NCBI GenBank assembly: GCA_030066045.1
Contig: JASJCJ010000049.1
Coordinates: 1 to 42,239 of the forward strand
Length of the DNA stretch: 42,239 bases
Direction of reading: 5' to 3'
From: Calothrix sp. MO_167.B12
GTDB taxonomy: Bacteria; Cyanobacteriota; Cyanobacteriia; Cyanobacteriales; Nostocaceae
Below are positions 27,701 to 34,559 of this stretch, in pieces. The notes beneath the pieces were generated by a model, which was given only the letters and a program-made list of their open reading frames with translations, made no database searches and was not told the DNA's origin. Position numbers and translations under genes: made by a program. How positions within the stretch are numbered: position 1 is the stretch's first letter; every line of letters starts with the position of its first letter.

Positions 27701-27841
27701 CAGCATTAATATTAAATCCTGGGCTGCAATATACTGGGGTATGCCAATTTTGTAACCTGCTTCCCTAAGTTCATCAATGAACTCTATCAAGAAATCAGGA
27801 TTTAGCCAATCTGGGTTGTTTTTTCCTGTTCCTGTATCCAC
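24770..27841 (-). CDS. DGR target: membrane vWA-like protein with C-terminal FGE/C-type-lectin variable domain
   Basis: The 1023-residue protein starts at GTG 27841, inside the end of the MoxR gene (40 bp overlap). Residues 1-110 look like the helical N-terminus of CoxE-type vWA proteins. Helix 1 is at about 119-140, a Pro/Thr repeat (PTPTEPPATQTESLPT) follows, and helix 2 is at about 200-225. Residues about 305-430 resemble a degenerate vWA fold (YLFLINRTSYRDHQ, VFITIYFFDDDPRICF). A twin-arginine-like signal anchor, NRRQFLKWLGWGGVGLL, is at about 692-712. From about 770 there is a formylglycine-generating-enzyme fold (MVAIPGGSFMMG, RLPSEAEWEYACRAG, NAFGLYDMHGNLWEWCED). The variable residues lie at 985-1008. 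Such targets present ligand-binding surfaces; enzymatic activity is not expected. Topology with the variable domain outside is my inference. Confidence 0.88.
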   Translation of the reverse strand: MDTGTGKNNPDWLNPDFLIEFIDELREAGYKIGIPQYIAAQDLILMLIAQGETLDSPEQLRNLLAPIFCSSPIEQSEFQQRFDDWVKLFSKTNLLKREVDVKAEALSAELETESLLSYRMQRLTLLISITIFISILLFPSHTSKKSFIEPPATPTGPLPTPTEPPATQTESLPTPTGPLPTVPPRVFKTEPSTEPSPNLPFNWQIQLFLLTVYIVIFLVWRLWWLWRANLFLQRHSTTQQPELQKISITAFEENLVPSLVLLKIARSLRCRIPVPSQEIDVNQTIDATLRQGGWLTPVYRTYQVLPEYLFLINRTSYRDHQAKFIEEIIEDLKQEGVFITIYFFDDDPRICFANNNQSFPLRLREITSKYSQHSLVIISDTEKFFSSISGELEPWVNQLTNWENRAFLTPTPVENWGYQELELAQEFIILPATLKGLEVLSQRLRQGWATYFLGEEMRIPLPDSLRTRPYLWIERNPPPTEQINAMLDSLEKYLGKDGFYWLSACAVFPELNWNITIYLGNVLKTESGKDHQKLLIEVCSLTDLARLPWLRYGYMPDWLRVYLITTLTEEKQQIIRAALRDLLITAIQGSVSKLQLEVAREYHQFLPKLANPILDLLSKKATVDSPLRDYIFLGFMKGQSVLAMRVSDEFSRVLQRQKRNYWWRKVLSKLGIGIKPPIHQPSFTESANSSSSLINRRQFLKWLGWGGVGLLTSVVAHQVTKNSSRNSQTIPDSSPTPLNNFGFEIVSVNAQGNITNRANRDGKYFIEDLGNGVTLDMVAIPGGSFMMGTEDEEIERLVKKFDEDWFRREKPQHQVTVPGFFMGKYEVTQEQYQAIMGKNPAYFKGDKRPVERVSWNDAVEFCKKLSEKTGRTYRLPSEAEWEYACRAGTTTPFYFGETITGNLANYRASSTFADELKGEFREQTTPVGQFPPNAFGLYDMHGNLWEWCEDTWHNNYNGAPTDGRAWVDNNDNRSHLRVLRGGSWFDHPAVCRSAYRFRYDPVLVSNDLGLRVVCVGLSPRTLV
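24783..24916 (-). other. DGR variable repeat (VR)
   Basis: This is the copy of the template at 22753-22886 in the last part of the target gene. It encodes residues about 976-1020. Compared with the template, 15 residues differ between Trp984 and Gly1009: Asn to Phe, Asp, His, Val, Tyr, Leu or Ser, Glu to Ala, Asp to Val and Ile to Leu. The framework residues ([22 protein letters not shown]) are unchanged. The unmutated 3' end of the repeat, GGTCTCTCGCCCAG, is where the initiation-of-homing sequence would be. Confidence 0.95.
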
Positions 27842-28815
27842 TGTTCCACAATTTTTTCAGCTTTTTCTTGATCTTCAGCAGTTTTGATTAAGCTACTCAG
27901 AGTACCAAAAACTACTTCCCTTTGCATTAAAGGATTTTCTAATTCACGACTAAATTTTTGTAAAATTATCAGCCAGCCCAATAATTCAGAAGTTGCAGGT
28001 TTTTTCCTCAACCCACTCTGGGGGGCGCGTAATCTGTAAAATAAATTGAGGGCGGCTTGCAAAAATGGACTACTACTGCCAGCATTTATCCCCAAACGAT
28101 TAACCACAATCTCCGCCAATCGCTCAGTTTTGGGAAAAGGAATATTGTAATAAATACAACGTCTTAGAAAAGCATCTGGTAAATCTTTTTCAGAATTACT
28201 AGTAATAATTACAATCGGTTGTAAATTTGGATCTCCAAAAATTTTTTCGTTTGCTAACTCAGGAATCCGAAAATACATTAACTCCAATTCATTAAGTAAA
28301 TCATTGGGAAAATCCCTCGGTGCTTTATCAATTTCATCAATTAAAACTACAGAACGCCCTTTCTGAGAATGTAGGATTTCTGATGGCAATAAATGCTTAA
28401 CTTCATCTGGATTTCTACTGCGTAAAATAGCCGAGCCTAAAGCTTGGAAAGTAATATAATCTAAAAATTTAGTGGCAACAACTCCACTTTGCACATCTTG
28501 GAAACGCTTTAGGGCATCATAAGTATAGAATAAGTCACGGGCAATACTAGTGGACTTAGTTTCAAACTTCAACGGTTGCTCAAGTCCAAGTTCCCATGCC
28601 AGACTGTAAGCCAGTTGAGTTTTCCCTGTCCCTGGTTCACCAGTCAGCAGTAGAGGTTGTCCCAGCAACAGCGCCACATTGCACGCATCTTTCAACCCTG
28701 CATCTGCAATATAATTCTCTGGCTGGAGTAATTGAGAACGTGGAGACGCTGGTAGAGATATTGGTAACTCAGATTTTTGACGGTTTCCGATCCCTGAATA
28801 AAACGGAAACTTCAT
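27802..28815 (-). CDS. MoxR-family AAA+ ATPase
   Basis: MoxR ATPases act with vWA-domain proteins as chaperone-like switches. The 337-residue protein has Walker A in LLTGEPGTGKTQ (about residues 56-63) and Walker B with VVLIDEIDKAPRDFP. Sensor 1 is in IVIITSNSEKDLPDAFLRRC, which also supplies the arginine finger. GGGAG eight bases before ATG 28815 supports the start. It overlaps the vWA-like/FGE target gene by 40 bp, so the two are almost certainly cotranslated and partner each other. About 360 bp of repeats separate it from the iSTAND-like frame, although all genes run the same way. In the vWA-MoxR conflict systems described by Aravind's group this ATPase is the NTP-dependent regulator of the effector. 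Confidence 0.9.
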   Translation of the reverse strand: MKFPFYSGIGNRQKSELPISLPASPRSQLLQPENYIADAGLKDACNVALLLGQPLLLTGEPGTGKTQLAYSLAWELGLEQPLKFETKSTSIARDLFYTYDALKRFQDVQSGVVATKFLDYITFQALGSAILRSRNPDEVKHLLPSEILHSQKGRSVVLIDEIDKAPRDFPNDLLNELELMYFRIPELANEKIFGDPNLQPIVIITSNSEKDLPDAFLRRCIYYNIPFPKTERLAEIVVNRLGINAGSSSPFLQAALNLFYRLRAPQSGLRKKPATSELLGWLIILQKFSRELENPLMQREVVFGTLSSLIKTAEDQEKAEKIVEQWIQEQEKTTQIG

Positions 28816-29175
28816 GTGAATTCTCCCTCACCGGATATAGGATTACTATTTGATTTTTGTTGGCGTAGCCTGCGCTTGCGCTTAAAATACGTAGTGGACT
28901 GACACGCCTAAAAATGTAGGTTGGGTTGAGCGATAGGGAAACCCAACAAAGCTTTACTGGTGTTGGGTTACTCTGCTCCAAGCCGCTATTGCGTCTACAT
29001 TCTTCAACCCAACCTACACTTAATGCATCATTTTAGCTGTGTCAATCCAGTAGGGTGTCCTGCCGCGCAGCGTAACGCACCATCCGCTAATATGGCTCGG
29101 TGCATTAGCTTAGAGCATAACGCACCCTACAAGTACTACAAGTACCTAATTTGATTCAACAATCAAACCGGATTC
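28816..29175. repeat. Repeat-filled gap inside the conflict locus
   Basis: Two palindromic elements lie here: GTAGGTTGGGTT-type at 28916-29017 and GTAGGGTG-type at 29050-29130. Only about 100 bases next to the MoxR gene are free for a promoter or leader. No gene is present. Confidence 0.7.
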
Positions 29176-30204
29176 CTATAGATTAGATTGCAGCAGTTTG
29201 ATTAAGTTATCAGCTAAATCATCCATCGGAATTGCATTGGATGAGTTTTGTTCTTCCCATTTGTCAAATAACTCTCTAATTTCTTTGATCAATTTATCAG
29301 CAATTGCTTCTCCAATAACGTTTTGAGTATATTCCATACGTACCCAATCTTCAACTTCCCCTCGATTCACTCCAGTTAGCTCTGGCAAAACAAGAGCTGA
29401 CAAACCATTACATTTATCAAAATTAGATGCTGAAAGCCTTTCTATATACTGATAAATTTTTTGATTGACTCTCTGGTAACGATGTTGTTTCAAAAAATAA
29501 TTTACACAGCTACAAAATAAGGTTATTATATCAGAATTTTTAGTGTGCTTTTTACGCTTAATTTGGTATTTAATAAATATGCAAATGATTAATTTTTGGC
29601 TCATCTGAACAGGCCATGTGTGCCAAAAATTCAGTAGATTATGCAAATTTTCAAATTCTTTTTTTTGCAATTGTTCAGTTAAGAAATGAGTATGAATAAG
29701 AACAGGAATGGAAAATTCATTAAAAAAAACATTAATTTCTTCTGGAGAAGCAGACCTACGTTGTATAACTATCTCCGCTAATGTCTTGCATAACCAATCT
29801 GAAAATTCATGGGAATTCTTTAATTTTGGAGGGGAGGGTAGATGATATTGTTTAATTGAGTCTTGTCCTAATAACTTAGGTAACGAAACTTTATACAACC
29901 GTTCTAAAAACTTGTCATGACTTTGCAATTCATCCCCATGAATAATACAGATTAAAGGAGAGCTTTTATCCCTGAGCTTTTCGATTCCTTTTTCTAGTTC
30001 ATACTCCTGTTGGCTACGGTTAACTAAATAGGGTAACAGAGTGGGAATTTTTCGTTCAGGTTGCTGTTGCTGTAATTTCTTAGTGATGGGAGCAACAAAG
30101 TGTATTTGGTTGTTGTTTCCATAAAATACGGTGTTACTATTACCTAGAACTGCCTTCTTGTCATTTTTATCACTATCAGCCTGTTGGGGTTCTAAAAGTT
30201 TTTT
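29176..30204 (-). CDS. iSTAND-like protein, probable -1 frame extension of the CHAT gene
   Basis: The frame is open from just after a stop at 30226-30228 and has no ATG, GTG or TTG until TTG 29928. Yet the roughly 90 codons before that TTG look like protein: GNSNTVFYGNNNQIHFVAP, then PTLLPYLVNRSQQEYELEKG and SPLICIIHGDELQSHDKFLERL. That last part resembles the inactive-STAND (iSTAND) domain of vWA-MoxR-associated conflict systems; I see no Walker A. The rest is helical and contains no motif I know. Translation probably enters from the CHAT gene by slipping back one base at A-AAA-AAC (about 30198-30204), giving a fusion of about 692 residues. A disrupting indel or sequencing error in the nine-adenine tract is the alternative. 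I give the start as the first codon after the slip. Confidence 0.7.
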   Translation of the reverse strand, partial: KKLLEPQQADSDKNDKKAVLGNSNTVFYGNNNQIHFVAPITKKLQQQQPERKIPTLLPYLVNRSQQEYELEKGIEKLRDKSSPLICIIHGDELQSHDKFLERLYKVSLPKLLGQDSIKQYHLPSPPKLKNSHEFSDWLCKTLAEIVIQRRSASPEEINVFFNEFSIPVLIHTHFLTEQLQKKEFENLHNLLNFWHTWPVQMSQKLIICIFIKYQIKRKKHTKNSDIITLFCSCVNYFLKQHRYQRVNQKIYQYIERLSASNFDKCNGLSALVLPELTGVNRGEVEDWVRMEYTQNVIGEAIADKLIKEIRELFDKWEEQNSSNAIPMDDLADNLIKLLQSNL

Positions 30205-30207
30205 TTT
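30192..30207 (-). promoter_or_regulatory. Candidate -1 ribosomal frameshift site
   Basis: The coding strand reads GTA-AAA-AAA-AAC-TTT-TAG. The heptamer A-AAA-AAC fits the X-XXY-YYZ rule in the CHAT frame, with the zero-frame stop two codons later. A slip of -1 joins CHAT to the start-less iSTAND-like frame. I did not identify a downstream pseudoknot. Confidence 0.55.
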
Positions 30208-31253
30208 ACATCCAAGATAATTCCATCAGATGCCCGCATATAAAGTACTGGTGTCGCAAAATCGCGTTGCTCCAGTCCCACTTCCATAGAAATGGCATTG
30301 CGGGTTGTCTGGATAGCTGTATCTACGGGGTAGCCTAACGCTAGGGTACGGTAAAACTCATCTGCAAACAGCTTGGCTGTGTGATCAAATATCGGATATT
30401 GCATGGCAACTACTGCGGGTATTCCCCGACGCACCAAATTTGGTGCTGTACCTGCAAATACTTGATTAGAAGATACCGTTGCACCGTCACAGGAGTTGAG
30501 AATAACTAACCCTAAATTGTTATTGCCTAAAAAGAAGTTAGCAAACCTTTCATCATCTAATAAATTAGCTGTGCCATCTCTATCCACAAGGGCAATGTAG
30601 CCTTTATTATCTTTAAACTCTCCATGTCCAATGAAATGGAACACATTGTAAGGCTTCTCCCGTAGCTTTTGGTTAATATTGCGGATAGTCGCATCTCGTA
30701 ATATATCTAACTCTATATCACCAGCTTCTATGTGTTTACCCAGCGCTTCCTGAATCAGCTTTGCTTCCCCAGCCACATCCAATGTCGCCAAATTAGTAGG
30801 ACTAGAAATCACTAACAGAACCCTGAGGGGTAAACTAGCAGCTTTAATATCCCGTTTTAATAGAGGAACATCAATGTAGCGAGAGAGTACAGTTTGAGTG
30901 TTGTTCCCTAGAAAAGTGTTGGTTTGTTTATCGTAGAGAAATTCCCAGGGGAGAGCAGCTAATGAGGGAGATTCAAATATTAAGCGCAAGCGGACACTTT
31001 GATTATTTGCTTGTGCCCCTGCGATTGTAGCTTGGAATCGCGCGTTAATTTGGTTGGGGAAAAGTGCTTGGTAGAGTTTACTACCGAGTGCTTTGAGCAA
31101 TGAGCTGTTTGTTTGTTTCGATTCAATTAATGGTAAAGTCAGGCTAATTTCGTTCCAATCCAGGCGTAATTCACTCCTAACCTCCCCTTGCTCTGATGAA
31201 GCGCGAATCTTCTGATTTTCACTAACTAATATTTGAAAATCCTGGTAATTCAT
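30192..31253 (-). CDS. CHAT-domain caspase-like protease
   Basis: CHAT proteases are caspase relatives used as effectors in bacterial conflict and cell-death systems. The 353-residue protein has the catalytic histidine in NVFHFIGHGEF (His210) and the cysteine in VILNSCDGA (Cys255). It also has the family's strand pattern LPLRVLLVISSPTN, DILRDATI and RGIPAVVAMQYPI. The N-terminal 130 residues (LPWEFLYD, LSRYIDVP) are the usual CHAT lead-in. The zero frame ends DVKKNF-stop, six codons into a nine-adenine tract region where the -1 frame continues into an iSTAND-like protein. It is the first gene of the minus-strand conflict/DGR locus. Confidence 0.9.
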   Translation of the reverse strand: MNYQDFQILVSENQKIRASSEQGEVRSELRLDWNEISLTLPLIESKQTNSSLLKALGSKLYQALFPNQINARFQATIAGAQANNQSVRLRLIFESPSLAALPWEFLYDKQTNTFLGNNTQTVLSRYIDVPLLKRDIKAASLPLRVLLVISSPTNLATLDVAGEAKLIQEALGKHIEAGDIELDILRDATIRNINQKLREKPYNVFHFIGHGEFKDNKGYIALVDRDGTANLLDDERFANFFLGNNNLGLVILNSCDGATVSSNQVFAGTAPNLVRRGIPAVVAMQYPIFDHTAKLFADEFYRTLALGYPVDTAIQTTRNAISMEVGLEQRDFATPVLYMRASDGIILDVKKNF

Positions 31254-31718
31254 TGCAGTTTAATACAGATTATTTTTTTGAGTCAGAAGATGGGGGTATT
31301 CGTTAGCTTGTAACCATTGCTGGCGTTGCACAATAGAGGGATGAAGTAATGAACCGCAAAGACGCAAAGTACGCAAAGAAGGGATTTTTTTATAAAGAGA
31401 GAAAAGAAAATCATCCCGCAAAGCGCGAGCAGCATGGAACCGTTTCTTGAGGTCATAATACGCAATGCTAATGTGCATAATATTTAGAGTTAATAGAGTT
31501 TTATAGCTGATTATACTGAAACAAAGCTACAAAAGCACAGAATCCAGTTCCGGAAGATTTTGCATCTGTGGACTCTGGGCGAACCTGTAATTGTAATACC
31601 GATTTGAACAAAGAATGCAACACATGATTTATTGGTAGGGGCGGGGTAACTCCGCCCCTACAATTGGGGATTTGGTATAAGGATGAGAGCTAACGCTGTG
31701 CTACGCAAACATTAAGCC
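31254..31718. other. Upstream region of the conflict locus, with repeats
   Basis: A small open frame ending at 31260 includes a repeat with GCAAAGACGCAAAGTACGCA at about 31358-31380, also seen inverted near 39729-39752. It is probably not a gene, though its last 25 codons might be a gene remnant. The stretch from about 31593 to 31680 repeats the block near 10283-10330 and ends in GGGGCGGGGTAACTCCGCCC. The promoter for the CHAT gene should be between about 31480 and 31590. Confidence 0.45.
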
Positions 31719-34559
31719 CTACATAATATTCAAGGGATCTACATCAATGGTTAAACTTACCGATGGGGGGCATAATTGACGAATATCCTCCCAATTTGGC
31801 AAATCCGGTAGGGAATCTGGGGCGAATTTTAACAATATTTGCCAACGATAACGATTTGCTACTCGCAAAATACTAGCAGGTGCAGGTCCCAATATATCTA
31901 ACCCATCTTCCTGAGGTAAGGCTGTGGCTATTATCTGGGTAGTATTTTGTACCTCTACAGGATCTACACTACTCAATCGTAATAAAATCAATCTCCCATA
32001 CGGAGGATAATTTAGTACCTGCCGTTGTTCTAATTCTCCTGCTACGAAGGCATGATAATCATGTCCTCGTACTGCTTCAATCACAGTATGCTCTGGTGTA
32101 TAAGTTTGTACTATGACCCTACCCGGATCATCTCCTCTCCCGGCTCTCCCAGCCACCTGAGTTAAGGTTTGAAAAGCCCGTTCGCTGGCACGGTAATCTG
32201 ATAAATGTAGTAGTCCATCTGCTGCTACCACTCCCACAAGGGTAACTTGGGGTAAGTCCAAACCTTTGGTAAGCATTTGTGTGCCAATTAATAAATCTGC
32301 CTCACCATTGGCAAATCTGGTTAATAAAGTGCGGTGCGCTCCTTTGGTGCGGGTAGTATCACTATCGAAGCGGATGAAACGCAAGTCGGGGAAATTTCTG
32401 GCTAATTCTTGGGCGACTCGTTGGGTACCGCTACCAAAGAATTTTAAATAGGGAGAACTGCATTCAGGGCAATTTTGGGGATATGCCTGCCCGTAATTGC
32501 AGTAATGGCAGCGTAATAATTGTGGTGCGTCTTTCTCCGTGTGGTGATAGGACAAAGAGACATCGCAATGGGGACATTCGATGACATATCCACAACTGCG
32601 ACAGGATACAAAGGTACTATGCCCGCGACGATGAATAAATAATATGCCTTGCTGTCCTCTTTCTTGCAACTGTCGCAATGCAGTTTGCAAACCCCTACTA
32701 AATATAGAGCGATTTCCCTGTTGCAATTCTCGCCGCATATCTACTATTTCTACAGGAGGCAAGGGGCGGGAGTTGATTCGTTCGGGAAGGGAGAGGTAGT
32801 GGGAGGAGTGGGGGAGTGGGGGAGTGTGGGGAGTGTGGGGAGTAGAGGGAGTGTGGGGAGTGTGGGGAGTGTGGGGAGTGTGGGGAGTAGAGGGAGATAG
32901 AGATATTATTTCCTTCCCTCCTTCACTCTTTCCCTCCTTCTCTCCTTCACTCTTTCCCTCCTTCCCTCCTTCACTCTTTCCCTCCTTCTCTCCTTGCCTC
33001 CTTCCCTCCGGGCGGGGAAACCCCGCCCCTACTCCTTCACTCTTTCCCTCCTTCACTCCTTCTCGCACGGTTAACCAAGTCTCTAGGGAAGGGGTGGCTG
33101 TACCTAATAGTAAAAGACAATTTTCTAACTCTGCTCGCCACTGAGCAACGGTGCGAGCGTGGTAAGTGGGAATGGGAGAATCTTGCTTGAAACTACTATC
33201 ATGTTCCTCATCCAAAATAATTAAACCCAAATTGGATAAGGGGGCAAATACGGCACTGCGAGTACCAATTACTACTTGGGGTTCTCCTGTTAACATCTGC
33301 CGCCAAGAATCAAATCTTTCCCCTTCAGAGAGAGCGCTGTGATAGATAATAATTTTATTGCCAAAACGGGCGCGGAATCTATCCGTTAGTTGGGGTGTGA
33401 GTCCAATTTCTGGCACTAATACTAGGGCTGATTTTCCCTCTGCTAATAAAGGAGCGATCGCTTGTAAGTATACTTCAGTTTTACCAGAACCTGTGACTCC
33501 ATGTAAAAGTGCTGTGGCAAAACCTTCCAATCCCTGAATAGTGGCTAACACTTCAGTTTGAGCTGGTGTGAGTAATTTTGTCTGTTCTGAGATGATTTCT
33601 TCTTCAGCCAAGGGATTTCGCAATACTTCCCTTTCATCAATGGTGATATAACCTTTCTGTACCAAGCTCTTAAGGATAGAAGAACTGGCGTGACAAATTT
33701 GCAGCAATTCATTGTGCCACATATCACCACCCCTTTGTCTGAGTACCCCTAACACTTCTCGCTGACGGGGGGTTAGATCATTTTCAAAGGTATCTTTAAT
33801 TAAGGTGACAGCTTTTTTTAACTTAGGTTTAGAAAATCGCGGTGGTTCTAAATAGCTTTCTACCAACCCATATCGTAGTAATTCCCTCACACCCCGCCAA
33901 GCACCCCTGACTTGCCTTTGTAAGTATATAAAACTGTAATCCCCTTGGGGTTGCGATCGCAACAAATCTAAAATCTGTCTAGCTGTTTCCGAGTAATAGG
34001 AGGAGTGGGGGAGTGGGGGAGTGTGGGGAGTGTGGGGAGTGTGGGGAGTGTGGGAAGTAGAGGGAGATATTATTTCCTTCCCTCCATCACTCCTTCCCTC
34101 CGGGCGGGGAAACCCCGCCCCTACTCCTGACTTCACCAAGCGAATTCGCCGTTGGGAGCGTCCCAATAAACCGGGGGGTAGGGCAACCTTAATCACTTGC
34201 ATGAGGGGCGTATAGTAATATGTAGCGACTCGATTGAGTAATTCCCAATAAAACCGAGGAAAAAATCCAGTGCTGATGACATCTTCCACATTGCGAATTT
34301 TTTCTGGTGGTATATCCCCAGGAGGCTCAGTCAGTAACCGAATCGCTACACCACCCAAGATTTGGGCACCAAATGGTACGCTGACAATATCTCCTGGTTT
34401 TACTGTTAATTGTGGGGGTAAACCATAGGTAAATAGCCCTGTAACTCCTGGACAGTCTACCAATACCTCAATCCAGCAAGTTTCATCATTACCAAGGTAA
34501 TAGTTTCCCCTTGGTTGGGCAACCACCAAAGGAAGTACATTTGCCCCATCAATATACAT
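31719..34559 (-). CDS. priA: PriA primosomal replication-restart helicase with repeat-derived insertions
   Basis: PriA binds stalled forks and reloads DnaB. The 946-residue protein has the N-terminal fork-binding domain (VLVDCPGVTGLFTYGLPP, PGDIVSVPFG) and the helicase with Walker A HGVTGSGKTEVYLQ and LIILDEEHDSSFKQ. The eight-cysteine zinc module has four CxxC pairs (CRSC, CPHC, CHYC, CPEC). Motifs V and VI are in IGTQMLTKGLDLPQ and TQVAGRAGRGD. Typical cyanobacterial PriA is about 100 residues shorter. Two in-frame low-complexity insertions account for the excess: one at about 33995-34130 after RIRLVKS, the other at about 32780-33070 after SLETWLTVRE. Both carry [12 protein letters not shown] and repeated HTP units. 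Catalytic motifs are intact, so the protein is probably functional. Confidence 0.93.
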   Translation of the reverse strand: MYIDGANVLPLVVAQPRGNYYLGNDETCWIEVLVDCPGVTGLFTYGLPPQLTVKPGDIVSVPFGAQILGGVAIRLLTEPPGDIPPEKIRNVEDVISTGFFPRFYWELLNRVATYYYTPLMQVIKVALPPGLLGRSQRRIRLVKSGVGAGFPRPEGRSDGGKEIISPSTSHTPHTPHTPHTPPLPHSSYYSETARQILDLLRSQPQGDYSFIYLQRQVRGAWRGVRELLRYGLVESYLEPPRFSKPKLKKAVTLIKDTFENDLTPRQREVLGVLRQRGGDMWHNELLQICHASSSILKSLVQKGYITIDEREVLRNPLAEEEIISEQTKLLTPAQTEVLATIQGLEGFATALLHGVTGSGKTEVYLQAIAPLLAEGKSALVLVPEIGLTPQLTDRFRARFGNKIIIYHSALSEGERFDSWRQMLTGEPQVVIGTRSAVFAPLSNLGLIILDEEHDSSFKQDSPIPTYHARTVAQWRAELENCLLLLGTATPSLETWLTVREGVKEGKSEGVGAGFPRPEGRRQGEKEGKSEGGKEGKSEGEKEGKSEGGKEIISLSPSTPHTPHTPHTPHTPSTPHTPHTPPLPHSSHYLSLPERINSRPLPPVEIVDMRRELQQGNRSIFSRGLQTALRQLQERGQQGILFIHRRGHSTFVSCRSCGYVIECPHCDVSLSYHHTEKDAPQLLRCHYCNYGQAYPQNCPECSSPYLKFFGSGTQRVAQELARNFPDLRFIRFDSDTTRTKGAHRTLLTRFANGEADLLIGTQMLTKGLDLPQVTLVGVVAADGLLHLSDYRASERAFQTLTQVAGRAGRGDDPGRVIVQTYTPEHTVIEAVRGHDYHAFVAGELEQRQVLNYPPYGRLILLRLSSVDPVEVQNTTQIIATALPQEDGLDILGPAPASILRVANRYRWQILLKFAPDSLPDLPNWEDIRQLCPPSVSLTIDVDPLNIM
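32780..33070. repeat. Repeat insertion 1 inside priA
   Basis: A GGGAGTGTG tandem array at about 32806-32893 is followed by pyrimidine-rich units (CTCCTTCACTCTTTCC type, about 32930-33060). An interrupting GGGCGGGGAAACCCCGCCCC palindrome lies at about 33009-33028. It is read in frame as Gly/Lys/Glu-rich and HTP repeats. The same parts occur in the second insertion. Confidence 0.85.
33995..34130. repeat. Repeat insertion 2 inside priA
   Basis: A shorter version of the first insertion: the GGGAGTGTG array (about 34003-34058), one CCCTCC tract and the GGGCGGGGAAACCCCGCCCC palindrome at about 34104-34123. It lies between the fork-binding and helicase domains, in a linker. Confidence 0.85.

Noticed and set aside
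21834-29130. A CRISPR-like reading of the regularly recurring palindromic repeats
   Set aside because: The copies are hundreds to thousands of bases apart, with no uniform spacers and no cas genes.
29176-29928. TTG 29928 as the true start of the iSTAND-like protein
   Set aside because: The frame is protein-like for about 90 codons upstream (LPYLVNRSQQEYELEK, ICIIHGDEL), so the TTG is internal.
31260-31478. A small protein gene directly upstream of the CHAT gene
   Set aside because: Much of it is a widespread GCAAAGACGCAAAG repeat, and no family is recognised. A gene remnant in the last codons cannot be excluded.
32824-33144. Plus-strand frames opposite priA with low-complexity products
   Set aside because: They are antisense to an intact helicase gene and consist only of the tandem repeats.
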